Notes: generated by a model not told the origin, from the letters alone. A stretch of 64,000 nucleotides of DNA from Corynebacterium argentoratense DSM 44202 (GCF_000590555.1 NC_022198.1:1792028-1856027), one strand, 5' to 3'; shown: positions 27,772 to 38,094, counted from the stretch's first letter. Numbers and translations: made by a program.

Positions 27772-28236
27772 TTAGGCTGCTGGCTCGCCGTCGATCGGGG
27801 GTACTTCGCAGGATCTCTCAAGCCACAGCCCTGCCGCCGACAATCCGATGCCTCCCGCCGCGCTCAGCAACACGGCCGGGAGGTCTTCGCCGGCCGAGGC
27901 CAGCTGCGCAGCCTTGGGCACCACATACAATCCGATGCCGATGTAAGCACCTGCGGCGATGGCACCGGTCCAGGCACTCGCCCGCCCGATAGCCAACCAG
28001 TTGGCGATCGCGATGGGCGACATTTGCGAACGATCGAAGCCCACTGTGCCCCCTTCAACGTTGCGGCGCACCACCCGCGCCATCACGGCGCACACAGCTG
28101 CAACGAGCCACAGCATCGCGGCAACACCTGCGGATAGTGGTGGCATATCGCTGTAGAAGCCGTAGGTGAGAATGGCTGCGGCGGCGGCAACAAATGCCCC
28201 ACTTGCCACGAGTACTGTGATGTTGGTTTTCTTCAC
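27772..28236 (-). CDS. DUF3180 membrane protein
   Basis: A 154-aa protein with four predicted transmembrane segments (first VLVASGAFVAAAAAILTYGF) and a conserved-looking loop RSQMSPIAIANWLAIGRASA. It is the DUF3180 family protein (M. tuberculosis Rv3605c) that always follows the folate genes. Its ATG overlaps the folK stop by 4 nt, so it is the last cistron of the folE-folP-folB-folK operon. Function unknown. Confidence 0.85.
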   Translation of the reverse strand: MKKTNITVLVASGAFVAAAAAILTYGFYSDMPPLSAGVAAMLWLVAAVCAVMARVVRRNVEGGTVGFDRSQMSPIAIANWLAIGRASAWTGAIAAGAYIGIGLYVVPKAAQLASAGEDLPAVLLSAAGGIGLSAAGLWLERSCEVPPIDGEPAA

Positions 28237-28754
28237 AGTGTTACTCCTTCCATCCTCGTTATAGCGTTGAGTTCCGCCGGAGGCAGTACCTCGAGCAGTT
28301 CTGTAATGCTGTGTCCCCCAAGGGTAGCCGTTGGCTCGATCTCTAGCCAGGGCACAAGCACAAATGCCCGTAGATGGGCGCGGGGGTGTGGGACGGACAG
28401 GCGGGGATCGTCGGAAGCGTAGCCCTCAATATCAACGATGTCGACGTCCAACGTCCGCGGCCCCCATCGCACTTCGCGCACCCGGTCGGCCTCTGCTTCG
28501 AGCTGCTGACATTGGCGCAACAATCCTTCTGCCCACTGGGCGCTTGTCGTCTGCTGCGGCCATGTGACGCGAAGTGTGGCGTTGTAGAAGTCTTCTTGTT
28601 CTACCCCTCCCCACGGCGGCGTGACGTACACACCGGAGCAGCGCACCTCAGCACCGCTATCGCGGAAATTATTAATGACGCCGCGGAGTCTACGCACGCA
28701 CGTGTCTGCATCGCCTATGTTGGCGCCGATGGATAGTACTGCGGTGGCGCTCAT
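28233..28754 (-). CDS. folK: 2-amino-4-hydroxy-6-hydroxymethyldihydropteridine diphosphokinase
   Basis: FolK/HPPK (173 aa) pyrophosphorylates the pterin before FolP. Visible: N-terminal AVLSIGANIGD, VYVTPPWGG, DFYNATLRV, RWGPRTLDVDIVDI (metal-binding Asp pair) and VPHPRAHLRAFVLVPW, all in family order. ATG 28754; overlaps folB and the DUF3180 gene by 4 nt on each side, so translation is coupled throughout. Confidence 0.95.
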   Translation of the reverse strand: MSATAVLSIGANIGDADTCVRRLRGVINNFRDSGAEVRCSGVYVTPPWGGVEQEDFYNATLRVTWPQQTTSAQWAEGLLRQCQQLEAEADRVREVRWGPRTLDVDIVDIEGYASDDPRLSVPHPRAHLRAFVLVPWLEIEPTATLGGHSITELLEVLPPAELNAITRMEGVTL

Positions 28755-29143
28755 GCCCGCGTCGACCTGGTTTTTCTGCTGCGGCGGGCGACCACCGCGA
28801 CGTCATCGAATGTTAGGGGGATGGGGGCGCTCGGTTTATGGATGGTCACCTCGACTGCGTGGAGTATGGGGTAGGTGTCCATGATCGTGTCGGCGATGGT
28901 GCCGGCGACGGTTTCGATCAGGTCGAAGCTTGGCCCAGCGAGGATGCCGTGGGCGAGTTCGGCGAGTTCCCCGTAGTGGACGGTGCGTTCAAGCTGGTCG
29001 ACTGGCTGCCCTTCGGCGTTGCGGGGGAAGTCCATCCAGCAGGTGATGTCGGCGATAAATTCTTGGCCTTCTGCTTTTTCGTGCTCGAACACCCCGTGGT
29101 AGCCGTAGGCCCGCAGACCTGTAAGTTCGATGCGATCAGCCAT
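28751..29143 (-). CDS. folB: Dihydroneopterin aldolase
   Basis: FolB (130 aa) converts dihydroneopterin to hydroxymethyl-dihydropterin. Family features: IELTGLRAYGYHGVFEHE at the N-terminus (Tyr/Gly/His active-site strand), TVHYGELAEL, and VEVTIHKPSAPIP near the C-terminus. ATG 29143 (MADRIEL) is the natural start; the frame is open further upstream inside folP but reads as shadow. Starts 8 nt inside the folP 3' end. Confidence 0.95.
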   Translation of the reverse strand: MADRIELTGLRAYGYHGVFEHEKAEGQEFIADITCWMDFPRNAEGQPVDQLERTVHYGELAELAHGILAGPSFDLIETVAGTIADTIMDTYPILHAVEVTIHKPSAPIPLTFDDVAVVARRSRKTRSTRA

Positions 29144-30032
29144 GGTGTGACGCCCCCAGTGAAAAGTCTGTGGTTGTGGTGGAGTGTGCGGTTGCGACGG
29201 CCTGTGCGACGTCGATGGCATCACGGGTGAAGGCGACATCATGGACGCGGACGGCCCACACATCCTTCGCAGCGCACAGTGCGCTTAATGCTGCGGTTGC
29301 GGGGTCGGCTGCGCGTGGGCCACTGTCCAGGCCGCGGTCTGCGCGGATGGCTTGGAGGAAGCGTTTGCGGGATGCGCCGATAAGCAAGGGGTAGCCGAGT
29401 GCGCTTAAGCTGTCGAGCCCTGCGAGGATCTCCCAGTTGTCGCGCGGTGTTTTGGCGAACCCTAGGCCAGGGTCCAAAATGATCTGTTCCTCTGCCACGC
29501 CGGCTGCCTTCACGTCGCTGACGAGTGCCTGGAGGTCGTCGTGGACTTCCTGCAGGGCGTTGCCCGGCGTGTGGGCGGCGCCTGCGGCGTCACCGTAGGC
29601 GTCGGTTCGCCACTGCATGAGGATGGCAGGCAGCCCGGTGTCGGCGATGGCAGCAAACATGTCCGCATCCGCGCGACCACCGGAGACGTCATTGATGTAG
29701 TTCACCCCGGCATCTGCGCAGGCCCGGGCGACGGACGCACGCATCGTATCCACGCTGGTTATGACGCCGCGGGATGCGAGCTCGCGCACAACCGGCACGA
29801 CGCGCGCGAGTTCCTGTTCTTCGGACACGCGGGTTGCGCCGGGACGGGTGGATTCCCCGCCGACATCGATGATGTCCGCGCCGTCATTAATCATTTGTTC
29901 GGCGTGCGCCAGTGCACGGCTGGGGTCGAGGTAATTGCCGCCGTCGGAGAAGGAATCCTCGGTGACGTTGAGGATGCCCATCACGAGGGTGCGACCTAGC
30001 TGGTTGCCTTGGACTGCGCTGGAATCGTTCAC
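29136..30032 (-). CDS. folP: Dihydropteroate synthase
   Basis: DHPS (298 aa) joins p-aminobenzoate to the pterin and is the sulfonamide target. Signatures: VMGILNVTEDSFSDGG (residues 17-33), DIIDVGGESTRPG, NDVSGGRADADM, ILDPGLGFAKT, LIGASRKRFL and VRVHDVAFTRDAID at the end. GTG 30032 has AAGGTGA upstream at good spacing. The order folE-folP-folB-folK is that of M. tuberculosis. Confidence 0.96.
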   Translation of the reverse strand: MNDSSAVQGNQLGRTLVMGILNVTEDSFSDGGNYLDPSRALAHAEQMINDGADIIDVGGESTRPGATRVSEEQELARVVPVVRELASRGVITSVDTMRASVARACADAGVNYINDVSGGRADADMFAAIADTGLPAILMQWRTDAYGDAAGAAHTPGNALQEVHDDLQALVSDVKAAGVAEEQIILDPGLGFAKTPRDNWEILAGLDSLSALGYPLLIGASRKRFLQAIRADRGLDSGPRAADPATAALSALCAAKDVWAVRVHDVAFTRDAIDVAQAVATAHSTTTTDFSLGASHHG

Positions 30033-30092
30033 GATGCTTCACCTTGGTTCAGACCCGGTTGAGGTCTAGTTAGGGCCTAGTTGGGGCCTTGT

Positions 30093-30656
30093 TTAGCCGC
30101 GGATGAGGGAGAGCACTTCGGCGCGTGATGCGGCGTTAGCTTTGAACCCTCCGCGAACAGCGGATGTGGTGGTTCGGGCACCCGGTTTGCGGATCCCGCG
30201 CATGGCCATGCACAGGTGCTCGCACTCGATGACGACGATGACTGACTGTGCACCCAGTTTCTCGACTATCGCATCTGCCACCTGGGTAGTGAGGCGTTCT
30301 TGCACCTGCGGGCGTTTGGCGAACAGGTCTACCAGTCGAGCAAGCTTCGATAGCCCGGTGACCTGGCCGTTTTTTCCAGGGATGTAGCCGATGTGGGCGT
30401 GGCCGAAAAAGGGCACCAGGTGGTGTTCGCAGGTGGAGTAAATCGGGATGTCCTTGACGAGCACGAGTTCCTGGTGGTCCTCGCTGAAGGTCTTATTCAG
30501 AACTTCTGTGGGGTCGACGTGCAGGCCGGCGAAGACTTCCTCGTAGGCACGTGCGACGCGCGCGGGGGTGTCTTGCAGGCCTTCGCGATCGGGGTCTTCG
30601 CCCACCGCGATAAGTAGTTCGCGGACTGCAGCTTCCGCGCGCTCACGATCAAACAT
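30093..30656 (-). CDS. folE: GTP cyclohydrolase I
   Basis: FolE (187 aa) opens the folate pathway by converting GTP to dihydroneopterin triphosphate. Motifs: [18 protein letters not shown] (zinc and active-site residues), [20 protein letters not shown], and [16 protein letters not shown] (second zinc Cys). ATG 30656 lies 3 nt after the ftsH stop codon, so ftsH and the folate genes are very likely co-transcribed. Confidence 0.97.
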   Translation of the reverse strand: MFDRERAEAAVRELLIAVGEDPDREGLQDTPARVARAYEEVFAGLHVDPTEVLNKTFSEDHQELVLVKDIPIYSTCEHHLVPFFGHAHIGYIPGKNGQVTGLSKLARLVDLFAKRPQVQERLTTQVADAIVEKLGAQSVIVVIECEHLCMAMRGIRKPGARTTTSAVRGGFKANAASRAEVLSLIRG

Positions 30657-30659
30657 CTT

Positions 30660-33245
30660 TTAGTCCTCGCGCTCCGGACTGTCGGGATTCTTGAGGTGCT
30701 TGGGCGCGGGAGTATCCCACGGGAAGCCCTTGTGTTCGTCGGCGGCAGGCTGCTCTTCGATCTCGGCGTCGGTAGCGGTGTCGTGGCCTTCTGCATCCGT
30801 CTCAGGCTTATCACTGACAGGTTCATCAGCGACGACCTCCGGGTGGTCGGGCTTTTCGTGTGCGGGTAGGGCGAAGCCGTATTCTTCTTGCTCCACAGGT
30901 GCTGCGCTGGACTGCTGGGCCTCGGGAATGCCGGTGTGGAAGCCAATTTCCTCCGCCGGCTGCTGGGCTTGCTGCGCCTGTGCTGGCAGACCAGACTGGC
31001 CGTCGGTACCGGGGGTGCCGTAGTTGCTCCAGCCCGGGTGCTGACGGTAATCGCCCGAGTCCTGCTGCTTGCCGCCTCCGGGCCAGCCAGGCACTGTCCA
31101 TCCTGCAGGTGGTGGGGTGCCACCGTATTGCCGCGGCGATGCCGGCTGCTGCGAATCATGCTGTTCTGACTGTTCAGGCTGGGCAGGTTGCGCGGCGGCG
31201 CCAGGGTTATCGGGGAACATGCCCATCTTCTGCTGGCGCTCGAGCTCAGCCTGGCGGCGGGCACGCGCAGCACGGGACGCCTCAATAATATTGAAAGGCT
31301 TCGGGGGCTCTTCACCACGCTCAATCGCGAGCTCGGTGGGGGTCTTCACCGGCTCCAAGCCTTGGCTCGGGAAGTAATCAGACTCGCCCGGGAACACCTC
31401 GATGCGCTCCTCCTTAGGCATGTCCTCAAACAAAGCCTCAAGGTCAGGACGACGCAGTGTCTCCTTCTCCAACAGCTTGGTTGCGAGCTTGTCCAAGTAC
31501 TCGCGGCGATCCTTCAAAATGTTGTAGGCGACCTCATGGGCCTTACCAACCAAGTAGCGGACCTGCTCGTCGATCTGGTTAGCAACCTCAGGACTGTATT
31601 CCAAGGTGCCGCCGCCACCGCGACCGGAGAAAGGATCACCCTGCTCCTCACCGTATTTCACGGTGCCCATCTGCGGGCTCATGCCATACTCAGTGATCAT
31701 CGCGCGAGCAATCTTGGTCGCCTGCTCAATGTCGTTCGACGCACCGGTAGTGGGCTCGCCAAACACAACCTCTTCAGCAGAGCGGCCGCCCATTGCGAAC
31801 ACGATGCGGGCGAACAACTCGTTGCGGTTGTACATGCCCTTATCGTCCTCTTGGGCAGTCATCGCATGCCCACCGGTCTTGCCGCGGGCAAGGATCGTCA
31901 CCTTATAGACGCGCTCGATGTCCTTCATCGCCCACGCAGCAATCGTGTGACCACCCTCGTGATAAGCGGTGACCTTCTTCTCCTTCTCAGAGATGATCTT
32001 GGAGGAACGACGCGGGCCACCAATCACACGGTCAGTGGCCTCTTCCAAAGCATCGCCAGTGATGACGTTACCGCCCACACGAGCGGTCAACAGTGCAGCC
32101 TCGTTGAGCACATTGGCCAAGTCCGCACCAGACATACCCGCGGTGCGCTTAGCCAACGCCTTCAAATCAGCGTCCTTGGCGAAAGGCTTACCCTTAGCGT
32201 GAACCTCCAGGATCTGCTCGCGGCCCTTCAAATCAGGGTTAGTCACCGGGATCTGACGGTCGAAACGCCCAGGACGCAGCAAAGCCTGGTCCAAAATATC
32301 CGGGCGGTTGGTGGCAGCAATAAGGATGACGCCCTCGCGGTCGCCGAAACCATCCATCTCCACCAACAACTGGTTCAATGTCTGCTCGCGCTCGTCATGG
32401 CCACCACCCATACCGGAGCCACGCTGACGACCCACGGCGTCAATCTCATCGACGAAAATAATGCAGGGGCTGTTTTCCTTCGCCTGCTTAAACAGGTCAC
32501 GCACTCGGGAAGCACCCACGCCGACGAACATCTCAACGAAGTCCGAACCCGAAATAGAGAAGAAAGGCACCCCGGCCTCACCAGCGACAGCTCGCGCCAA
32601 CAAGGTTTTACCCGTACCGGGCGGGCCATACAGCAACACACCGCGCGGAATCTTCGCGCCCAAAGCCTCGTAGCGGGAAGGATCCTGCAAGAAATCCTTG
32701 ATCTCCTGCAGCTCATCAACTGCCTCATCGGCCCCCGCGACGTCATCAAAAGTGTTGGTCGGCATATCCTTGGTCAGTTCCTTCGCACGGGAACCACCAA
32801 TGCCAAACATGCCCATTCCGCCACCCTGCATGCGGGTGATCATGAACGTGATCAAACCAAACAGGATCAACATCGGCAGCAGCATCTGCAACATCGAACC
32901 CAAGAAGGAATCGCGGGAAACCTTCGTGGTGTACTTCTCCGCGCCAGAAGCCTCAACCTTGCTGAAAACATCCGGAGTAACCCGCGCGGGGTATTCCGCA
33001 ACGACCTGCTCGATGCCGTCCTTTTCGTCAACGCTAATCGGATCCTTGAGCTTCAGCAGAACCCGCTGCTCGCGATCAGCAATACGCGCTTCTTTAACGT
33101 TCTTATCGTCCAGCTGCTTCATCGCCACCGACGTGTCGACGGGCCGATAGCCGCGGCTAGTGTCACTAAAAACGGTGAACACGTACAGGGACATCAGCAC
33201 AATGGCCGCAATGGCACTGATGCGCAGAAGCTTCTTATTGTCCAT
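30660..33245 (-). CDS. ftsH: ATP-dependent zinc metalloprotease FtsH
   Basis: Membrane-bound AAA+ protease, 861 aa. Two transmembrane segments ([18 protein letters not shown] near the start, [19 protein letters not shown] near residue 110) bracket an extracytoplasmic domain. Then Walker [14 protein letters not shown], Walker [12 protein letters not shown], the second region of homology with [20 protein letters not shown], and the zinc motif HEGGH. A roughly 250-aa C-terminal extension is rich in Gln, Pro and acidic residues, longer than in E. coli but usual in actinobacteria. ATG 33245. Confidence 0.97.
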   Translation of the reverse strand: MDNKKLLRISAIAAIVLMSLYVFTVFSDTSRGYRPVDTSVAMKQLDDKNVKEARIADREQRVLLKLKDPISVDEKDGIEQVVAEYPARVTPDVFSKVEASGAEKYTTKVSRDSFLGSMLQMLLPMLILFGLITFMITRMQGGGMGMFGIGGSRAKELTKDMPTNTFDDVAGADEAVDELQEIKDFLQDPSRYEALGAKIPRGVLLYGPPGTGKTLLARAVAGEAGVPFFSISGSDFVEMFVGVGASRVRDLFKQAKENSPCIIFVDEIDAVGRQRGSGMGGGHDEREQTLNQLLVEMDGFGDREGVILIAATNRPDILDQALLRPGRFDRQIPVTNPDLKGREQILEVHAKGKPFAKDADLKALAKRTAGMSGADLANVLNEAALLTARVGGNVITGDALEEATDRVIGGPRRSSKIISEKEKKVTAYHEGGHTIAAWAMKDIERVYKVTILARGKTGGHAMTAQEDDKGMYNRNELFARIVFAMGGRSAEEVVFGEPTTGASNDIEQATKIARAMITEYGMSPQMGTVKYGEEQGDPFSGRGGGGTLEYSPEVANQIDEQVRYLVGKAHEVAYNILKDRREYLDKLATKLLEKETLRRPDLEALFEDMPKEERIEVFPGESDYFPSQGLEPVKTPTELAIERGEEPPKPFNIIEASRAARARRQAELERQQKMGMFPDNPGAAAQPAQPEQSEQHDSQQPASPRQYGGTPPPAGWTVPGWPGGGKQQDSGDYRQHPGWSNYGTPGTDGQSGLPAQAQQAQQPAEEIGFHTGIPEAQQSSAAPVEQEEYGFALPAHEKPDHPEVVADEPVSDKPETDAEGHDTATDAEIEEQPAADEHKGFPWDTPAPKHLKNPDSPERED

Positions 33246-33439
33246 AGATAAACGCCCGCGCCCACCTCATGACGTCGCGACACTCACGGCCTGTTGGGGC
33301 GTGCGGGTCTGCACGTGGATGGAGGACGCAGGGACCCTTCCTTAGCTGCAGTTTGTTGGTTTCTACTACTGTAACGTGCCGGCGGCCGTCAATGTTCCCC
33401 GGGGTAGCGAAAACCGCAGGCACCCACAAGGAGCTCGAA

Positions 33440-33826
33440 GTGATTCATTTAACATTTATACACGGGATCGAAAAATTCACACTGCTCGATCATTACTTTT
33501 TCATCTGTTTAGCGGAATATCTAGACAGGAATTCTGACCCCCTAGACATCACTTATGGTTTTTACACCGTAGCTCTACTCGTAGCCTCCGGCGTATTTGC
33601 TTTTATATCTTCAGACAAACTTAAACTTCCGGAGAAAAAACATCACAGGATTGTCCGTGGGGGCTTTATGATCATTCACTACGCGCTATCTAATTGTCCG
33701 CGTAGACGCTCGGTTTCAGGCTCGCCACAAACGGCAAATCACGGCCACGCTCCGCATAATCCAAGCCATAGCCCACCACGAACTCATTGGGAATATCGAA
33801 CCCCAAATCAAACAGCTCAACCTTAG
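33440..33826 (+). CDS. Orphan A/T-rich ORF with strong ribosome-binding site
   Basis: Between ftsH and hpt, 33430-33680 is clearly richer in A/T than its surroundings. GTG 33440 follows AAGGAG (33428-33433) at ideal spacing and opens a 128-aa frame starting [20 protein letters not shown]. It contains one likely membrane segment ([19 protein letters not shown], about residues 48-66) and a basic stretch [13 protein letters not shown]. After about residue 80 the frame runs antisense through the 3' end of hpt and loses protein-like character, so the original stop may have been lost. No family recognised; likely a truncated acquired gene. Confidence 0.4.
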   Translation: MIHLTFIHGIEKFTLLDHYFFICLAEYLDRNSDPLDITYGFYTVALLVASGVFAFISSDKLKLPEKKHHRIVRGGFMIIHYALSNCPRRRSVSGSPQTANHGHAPHNPSHSPPRTHWEYRTPNQTAQP

Positions 33827-34295
33827 CCTTCACCGCATCAGGCTTACGCAGCAACGCAACAACCTCAAGGCTCTTCGGCCGACGGTTCTTCAAATTCTTA
33901 ATCAACCACGACAACGTCAAACCAGAGTCAATAATGTCCTCAACAATGATGACATTCTTGCCCTCAATATCGCGGTCCAAATCCTTCAAAATTCGCACCA
34001 CACCAGAGCTCGACGAAGAATTACCGTACGAAGACACCGCCATGAACTCCAACTGGCAAGGGATAGTCATCGAACGAGCAAAATCTGTCATAAAGAACAC
34101 AGCCCCCTTAAGCACCCCCACCAAAATCAGGTCCTCAGGCTCATCACGGTAAGCATCCGACACACGCTCAGCAAGCTCCCGCACCCGCGCCTGCAGCGTC
34201 TGCTCATCAATCAACACAGCCTGCAAATCATCCGCATAGCGGCCCTCAGGAATGTTGAAGTCCGGATTGTCGTACAGTTCGTACTCTTCGTACAT
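33690..34295 (-). CDS. hpt: Hypoxanthine phosphoribosyltransferase
   Basis: Purine salvage enzyme (201 aa). Type I PRTase features: [33 protein letters not shown] (flexible loop), the PRPP-binding motif [16 protein letters not shown], and [17 protein letters not shown] near the C-terminus. ATG 34295 (MYEEYELY) is chosen; TTG 34301 is nearer the AAAGGA site and possible. It follows tilS by 15 bp, in the order dacB-tilS-hpt-ftsH-folE, as in M. tuberculosis. Confidence 0.96.
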   Translation of the reverse strand: MYEEYELYDNPDFNIPEGRYADDLQAVLIDEQTLQARVRELAERVSDAYRDEPEDLILVGVLKGAVFFMTDFARSMTIPCQLEFMAVSSYGNSSSSSGVVRILKDLDRDIEGKNVIIVEDIIDSGLTLSWLIKNLKNRRPKSLEVVALLRKPDAVKAKVELFDLGFDIPNEFVVGYGLDYAERGRDLPFVASLKPSVYADN

Positions 34296-34310
34296 AAGCA
34301 AAAAGTCCTT

Positions 34311-35378
34311 TTAACCAAGGTTGAGGCCAGTGCGATCCACCTCAAGCTTGCCACCTCTGCGCCGCACTTCCAACCTGCCGCCCCCAACCCCACCGTCAGC
34401 CCTGCGCACAGCCACCGCCCCCTGCCCACTCCACGCGACAATCAACTGCACCACAGCACGAATACTCCCACCCGTCGGATTCGCCCCCACCAGCCGCAAC
34501 CAACGCGCCACCACACGCCTCACAATCGGCACAGGCTGCCCCTCCAACACCTTCACGCTCAATGACGCCGCCCCTCCCGCAACCACCGCGACGTCATCAC
34601 GCAACACATCACACACCACAGCATCAAACACAGCATCAGCCAACTCATCCAACAACGCCGCATCCTCCGCAACATCATCAGCAGCCAACGCCACAGCCCC
34701 AACCTCAACAAACGGCATCACCCGCCGACGAACACGCACACGCTCAAAACGCTCATCCGAATTATGCGGATCCTCCCACACCGGCACACCAACCTCCACA
34801 CACGCCCCACGCGTATCCGAACGCCGCACCGACAACAACGGCCGCACAACCTCCACACCCCCAACAACAGACACAGGACGCATAGGCGAACAAAAACCCC
34901 GCGACGCACTCAACACAAACGTCTCCGCCTGATCATCCGCCGTATGCCCAACCAACACCCGCCCAAACCCCGCGTCAGCAAAAGCCCCAAAACGCCCCGC
35001 ACGCGCCGCAGCCTCCACACCAACACGAGCCACCGCGGCGTCATCAATCACAGCACGCAACACCACAGCACGCGCCCCCAACTGCTCACACACACCAGCC
35101 ACCCGGCGCGCCACCCCACCACTACCCGGCTGCAAACCATGATCCACAACAACCGCATCCACCGGCACCCCACCAGCATCCGGACCAACCTCCGCCAACA
35201 CCCCCAACAACAACGCCAACGAATCCGCACCACCCGACACACCCACCGCAACACTGCCCCGCCCACCAGCAACCCCCGCGGCGTCAGCACCCTCCCACCA
35301 CGCACGCACAGCACGACGCACCGTCAACAAACACGGACTACGACGCGGCAACTCCCACACACCCACATGCGACGGCAC
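34311..35378 (-). CDS. tilS: tRNA(Ile)-lysidine synthase
   Basis: TilS (355 aa) makes lysidine at the CAU anticodon wobble position of tRNA-Ile, so it reads AUA. The PP-loop ATPase motif VGVSGGADSLALL is near residue 45, followed by VVDHGLQPGSG and VGHTADDQAETF. The segment after this, SASRGFCSPM, departs from the usual LxRGSG-type loop. The C-terminal part is poorly conserved and very rich in Val/Ala/Asp codons. GTG 35378 starts two bases after the dacB stop with GAGGGG upstream. Confidence 0.93.
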   Translation of the reverse strand: MPSHVGVWELPRRSPCLLTVRRAVRAWWEGADAAGVAGGRGSVAVGVSGGADSLALLLGVLAEVGPDAGGVPVDAVVVDHGLQPGSGGVARRVAGVCEQLGARAVVLRAVIDDAAVARVGVEAAARAGRFGAFADAGFGRVLVGHTADDQAETFVLSASRGFCSPMRPVSVVGGVEVVRPLLSVRRSDTRGACVEVGVPVWEDPHNSDERFERVRVRRRVMPFVEVGAVALAADDVAEDAALLDELADAVFDAVVCDVLRDDVAVVAGGAASLSVKVLEGQPVPIVRRVVARWLRLVGANPTGGSIRAVVQLIVAWSGQGAVAVRRADGGVGGGRLEVRRRGGKLEVDRTGLNLG

Positions 35379-35380
35379 AA

Positions 35381-36787
35381 CTACCCCTCACGCAGCACAG
35401 ACGCCAACTCATCCAACGCCGCACGCGCCGGCAACACCTCCGACTCATTCGACACAAAACCAAAGCTATACACGCGACCGCTATCCGCAGTCACCACACC
35501 AGCCAAACCACTCGTCGTCGTCAACGTACCCGTCTTTGCACGCACCCAACCAGCACCATCCAAACCATCAAAACGCGACGCCAACGTGCCCGAACCATGC
35601 GCCACCGGCAACAAATCCGGCAACAACCGCACACGCGCATCACTGCCCGCACCAGCCAACACCGACGACAACACGGACGCCGGAATACGATCATCGTCGC
35701 TCATACCCGAGCAGTCATCCAAGTGCACCCCCTGAACATCAAAACCAGCCTCAGACAACGTTGCCAATACCGCAGCACCAGCAGCCGCAGCATCAGGCGC
35801 CTCAACCCCGCGAGCAGCCGCAACCTGACGTCCCAACGACTCCGCCAACACATTGTCCGAATGCAACATCATTTCCCGCACGCGATCCACCAAACGCGCC
35901 GACTGCACCGACGCGACTTTACGCGCCACATCAACCTGCTGCGCATCCCCCTTGTCGCCCTTGCTGGTCTTGCTGGTCTTGCTGTCCTTGCTGGTCTGGC
36001 CAGTCTCGGCGGCAACTGTATCCCCCTGCGCGGCCGACAACACAGCACCATCCCAATCCACATCAATCTCCCCCACACCCAAACGCGACGCAAACTCCCG
36101 CGCCACATCCATCGATGGCGAATCCGACCGCGGCACATCCCCCGTCGGCGCACCCACACGCGCCCCATACAGCATCGCAGGCTCAATCGGAGCAATAAAG
36201 CCCTCCGCAATATTCTCCTGCCCCCACTTCTCCAACCACGACTGCTGCGACCACACACTCGCATCCACAACAACACGCTCCGGCTGCACCCCAGTAGCCC
36301 TCACCTGACCAGCCAAATCATCCAACTGCTCCCCCGACAAACCCACATCACCCCCACCAACCAACACAACAGTCCGACCACCATCAACCACAAACACATC
36401 AGTCGACACACGATCATCCAAACCAAACGTCAACAACGCAGCCGCAGCCGTCAACACCTTCGTCGTCGACGCCGGACGAACCCCCACCGACGCATCCTTC
36501 TCCCACACCACATCCCCCGAAGACACATCACGAACACTGCCCACCAACTGACCCAAACGACGATCCCGCCCCAACACATCCAACTTCGCCCGCAACACTT
36601 CCACCTCCGAAGCAGACAACGGCGACGCCGACACCACAGCCGCAGGCAACGGCGGCGCAGAAACCACCGCGACGTCATCAACAATCAACGAATCCCCCGC
36701 ATGAGCACGCAACACCGCAACACTCACAACACCCACAACCGCCGCACCAGTCACACCAGCCGACGCCAACCACCATTTTTTCGCCAT
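35381..36787 (-). CDS. dacB: D-alanyl-D-alanine carboxypeptidase/endopeptidase (PBP4, DacB)
   Basis: Peptidase S13 family, 468 aa, exported and membrane-tethered by an N-terminal helix (WWLASAGVTGAAVVGVVSV). Penicillin-binding motifs are all present: ASTTKVL (SxxK), HSDNVLAE (SxN) and AKTGTLT (KTG). It trims or cleaves peptidoglycan peptides. Between the first two motifs is a Lys/Ser/Thr/Asp-rich insertion (TSKDSKTSKTSKGDKGD) encoded by a short DNA repeat. ATG 36787 (MAKKWW); an upstream in-frame start at 36805 is less likely. Divergent from ppa across 40 bp. Confidence 0.94.
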   Translation of the reverse strand: MAKKWWLASAGVTGAAVVGVVSVAVLRAHAGDSLIVDDVAVVSAPPLPAAVVSASPLSASEVEVLRAKLDVLGRDRRLGQLVGSVRDVSSGDVVWEKDASVGVRPASTTKVLTAAAALLTFGLDDRVSTDVFVVDGGRTVVLVGGGDVGLSGEQLDDLAGQVRATGVQPERVVVDASVWSQQSWLEKWGQENIAEGFIAPIEPAMLYGARVGAPTGDVPRSDSPSMDVAREFASRLGVGEIDVDWDGAVLSAAQGDTVAAETGQTSKDSKTSKTSKGDKGDAQQVDVARKVASVQSARLVDRVREMMLHSDNVLAESLGRQVAAARGVEAPDAAAAGAAVLATLSEAGFDVQGVHLDDCSGMSDDDRIPASVLSSVLAGAGSDARVRLLPDLLPVAHGSGTLASRFDGLDGAGWVRAKTGTLTTTSGLAGVVTADSGRVYSFGFVSNESEVLPARAALDELASVLREG

Positions 36788-36827
36788 GTACCAACCATAA
36801 ACCAACCCCCGGGTACACTAATGAGCC

Positions 36828-37301
36828 ATGAGCATCGAAGTAACCATCGAAATCCCCAAAGGCTCCCGCAACAAGTACGAAGTAGACCACGAAACCGGCA
36901 AGGTCTACCTCGACCGCTACCTGTTCACCCCCATGGCCTACCCACTCGACTACGGCTTCATCGACCACACCCTCGGCGAAGACGGCGACCCCCTCGACGC
37001 ACTGGTCATCCTGCCCGAACCCGTATTCCCCGGTGTGATCGTCAAGGCCCGCCCGCTAGGTGTATTCAAGATGACCGACGAAGCCGGCGGCGACGACAAA
37101 CTGCTGTGCGTCATCGACGACGTCCGCTACGAGCACTTCCAGGACATCAACGACGTGTCCGACTTTGTCAAGGACGAAATCGAGCACTTCTTCGTCCACT
37201 ACAAGGACCTCGAGCCCAACAAGGAAGTCACCGGCTCCGGCTGGGGCGACAAGGCAGAAGCCGAAAAAATCCTGGCAGAAGCCATCGAACGCCACAAGTA
37301 A
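36828..37301 (+). CDS. ppa: Inorganic pyrophosphatase
   Basis: Soluble family I pyrophosphatase (157 aa). Signature residues are all visible: [36 protein letters not shown] (metal-binding Asp cluster), and [23 protein letters not shown] near the end. ATG 36828. Position divergent from dacB equals M. tuberculosis Rv3627c-Rv3628. A strong terminator follows. Confidence 0.97.
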   Translation: MSIEVTIEIPKGSRNKYEVDHETGKVYLDRYLFTPMAYPLDYGFIDHTLGEDGDPLDALVILPEPVFPGVIVKARPLGVFKMTDEAGGDDKLLCVIDDVRYEHFQDINDVSDFVKDEIEHFFVHYKDLEPNKEVTGSGWGDKAEAEKILAEAIERHK

Positions 37302-37354
37302 AACCCCGGGTGCCTGTAGCGTCCTCCCGATAGGTTGCTTGGGCCCCTTCCTCT

Positions 37355-37400
37355 GCCTGCTGGCCGGTTACCTTTACCGACCAGCAGGCCTTTTGCTTTT
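37355..37400 (+). terminator. Intrinsic terminator downstream of ppa
   Basis: GCCTGCTGG-CCGGT (37355-37368) pairs with ACCGA-CCAGCAGGC (37376-37389), followed by CTTTTGCTTTT. Confidence 0.88.
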
Positions 37401-37434
37401 GAGCATGCACAAATTTCCAGCGCAACCCACCGCG

Positions 37435-37869
37435 CTAGTCGATGTAGCCGCGCGCTTGGAGGTACACCCTTGACACCCAAGTGAAGAAGCCAACGGTCAG
37501 CAACCATATGCCGCAAGCAAATAGAATGATCGCCCAGGCTATGGCTTCGTAAGCAATCACGCAGCCCACACCAGCAATGGCAGCTGCTCCTCCAACCCAG
37601 GACATCACTGCAGGGACTCTTTGAGCGGGCGTCCACCAACAGAGGAGGAGCACGAGGTCAATCGGTGCTGTGAGTGCGAAAAAGCACAAGCCTGCTATAC
37701 CGATCGGCACAAACGCATCGTTATGGAGCACTCTTAGGAAGATCCAGGCGATCATCGCACTGCCCGCAACGACAAGCAGCAGGCGGAGCGCAAAGCTGTG
37801 CACTAAGGGCGGGCTGCTGGGGCTCTCAAGGTTGGGCTTGTGGTCGGGGGTATTGTTCGCTTTGTCCAC
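37435..37869 (-). CDS. Hypothetical four-helix membrane protein
   Basis: A 144-aa protein with a polar Asn/Pro/Lys N-terminus (residues 1-24) and four hydrophobic segments (ALRLLLVVAGSAMIAWIF, VPIGIAGLCFFALTAPIDLV, VMSWVGGAAAIAGVGCVIA, WAIILFACGIWLLTVGFF). ATG 37869. I recognise no family. It stands alone between the ppa terminator and the MarR gene; the 225-bp gap upstream shows no other feature. Confidence 0.6.
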   Translation of the reverse strand: MDKANNTPDHKPNLESPSSPPLVHSFALRLLLVVAGSAMIAWIFLRVLHNDAFVPIGIAGLCFFALTAPIDLVLLLCWWTPAQRVPAVMSWVGGAAAIAGVGCVIAYEAIAWAIILFACGIWLLTVGFFTWVSRVYLQARGYID

Positions 37870-38094
37870 TGTGCGTCCTATGGATCTTGTCGTGGGCTCT
37901 GGTCTTCTGAGGGGTTTATAGGCGTGATTGTTACTTTGTGCTGACTATCGGGAGTAGCGCCTTGGCGGTTGTTGCCCCCTTAAAGTAGTCAAGACGGTCC
38001 GAACGGGACTGTTAGGCGGTATTATAGAAGTCCAGCGTTGTTAACACCTGCGCCACGTCCAGCCCATTAATTATTGCACTGGAGTATCCCACCG

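Noticed and set aside
31188..33251. Long open frame (about 690 codons) on the plus strand opposite ftsH
   Set aside because: Antisense shadow of a certain gene in G+C-rich DNA; composition is Leu/Arg/His-rich with no motif, and no ribosome site.
35597..37333. Plus-strand open frame of 578 codons across dacB and ppa
   Set aside because: It is Arg/His/Pro low-complexity sequence antisense to dacB and out of frame with ppa, both of which have full catalytic motifs.
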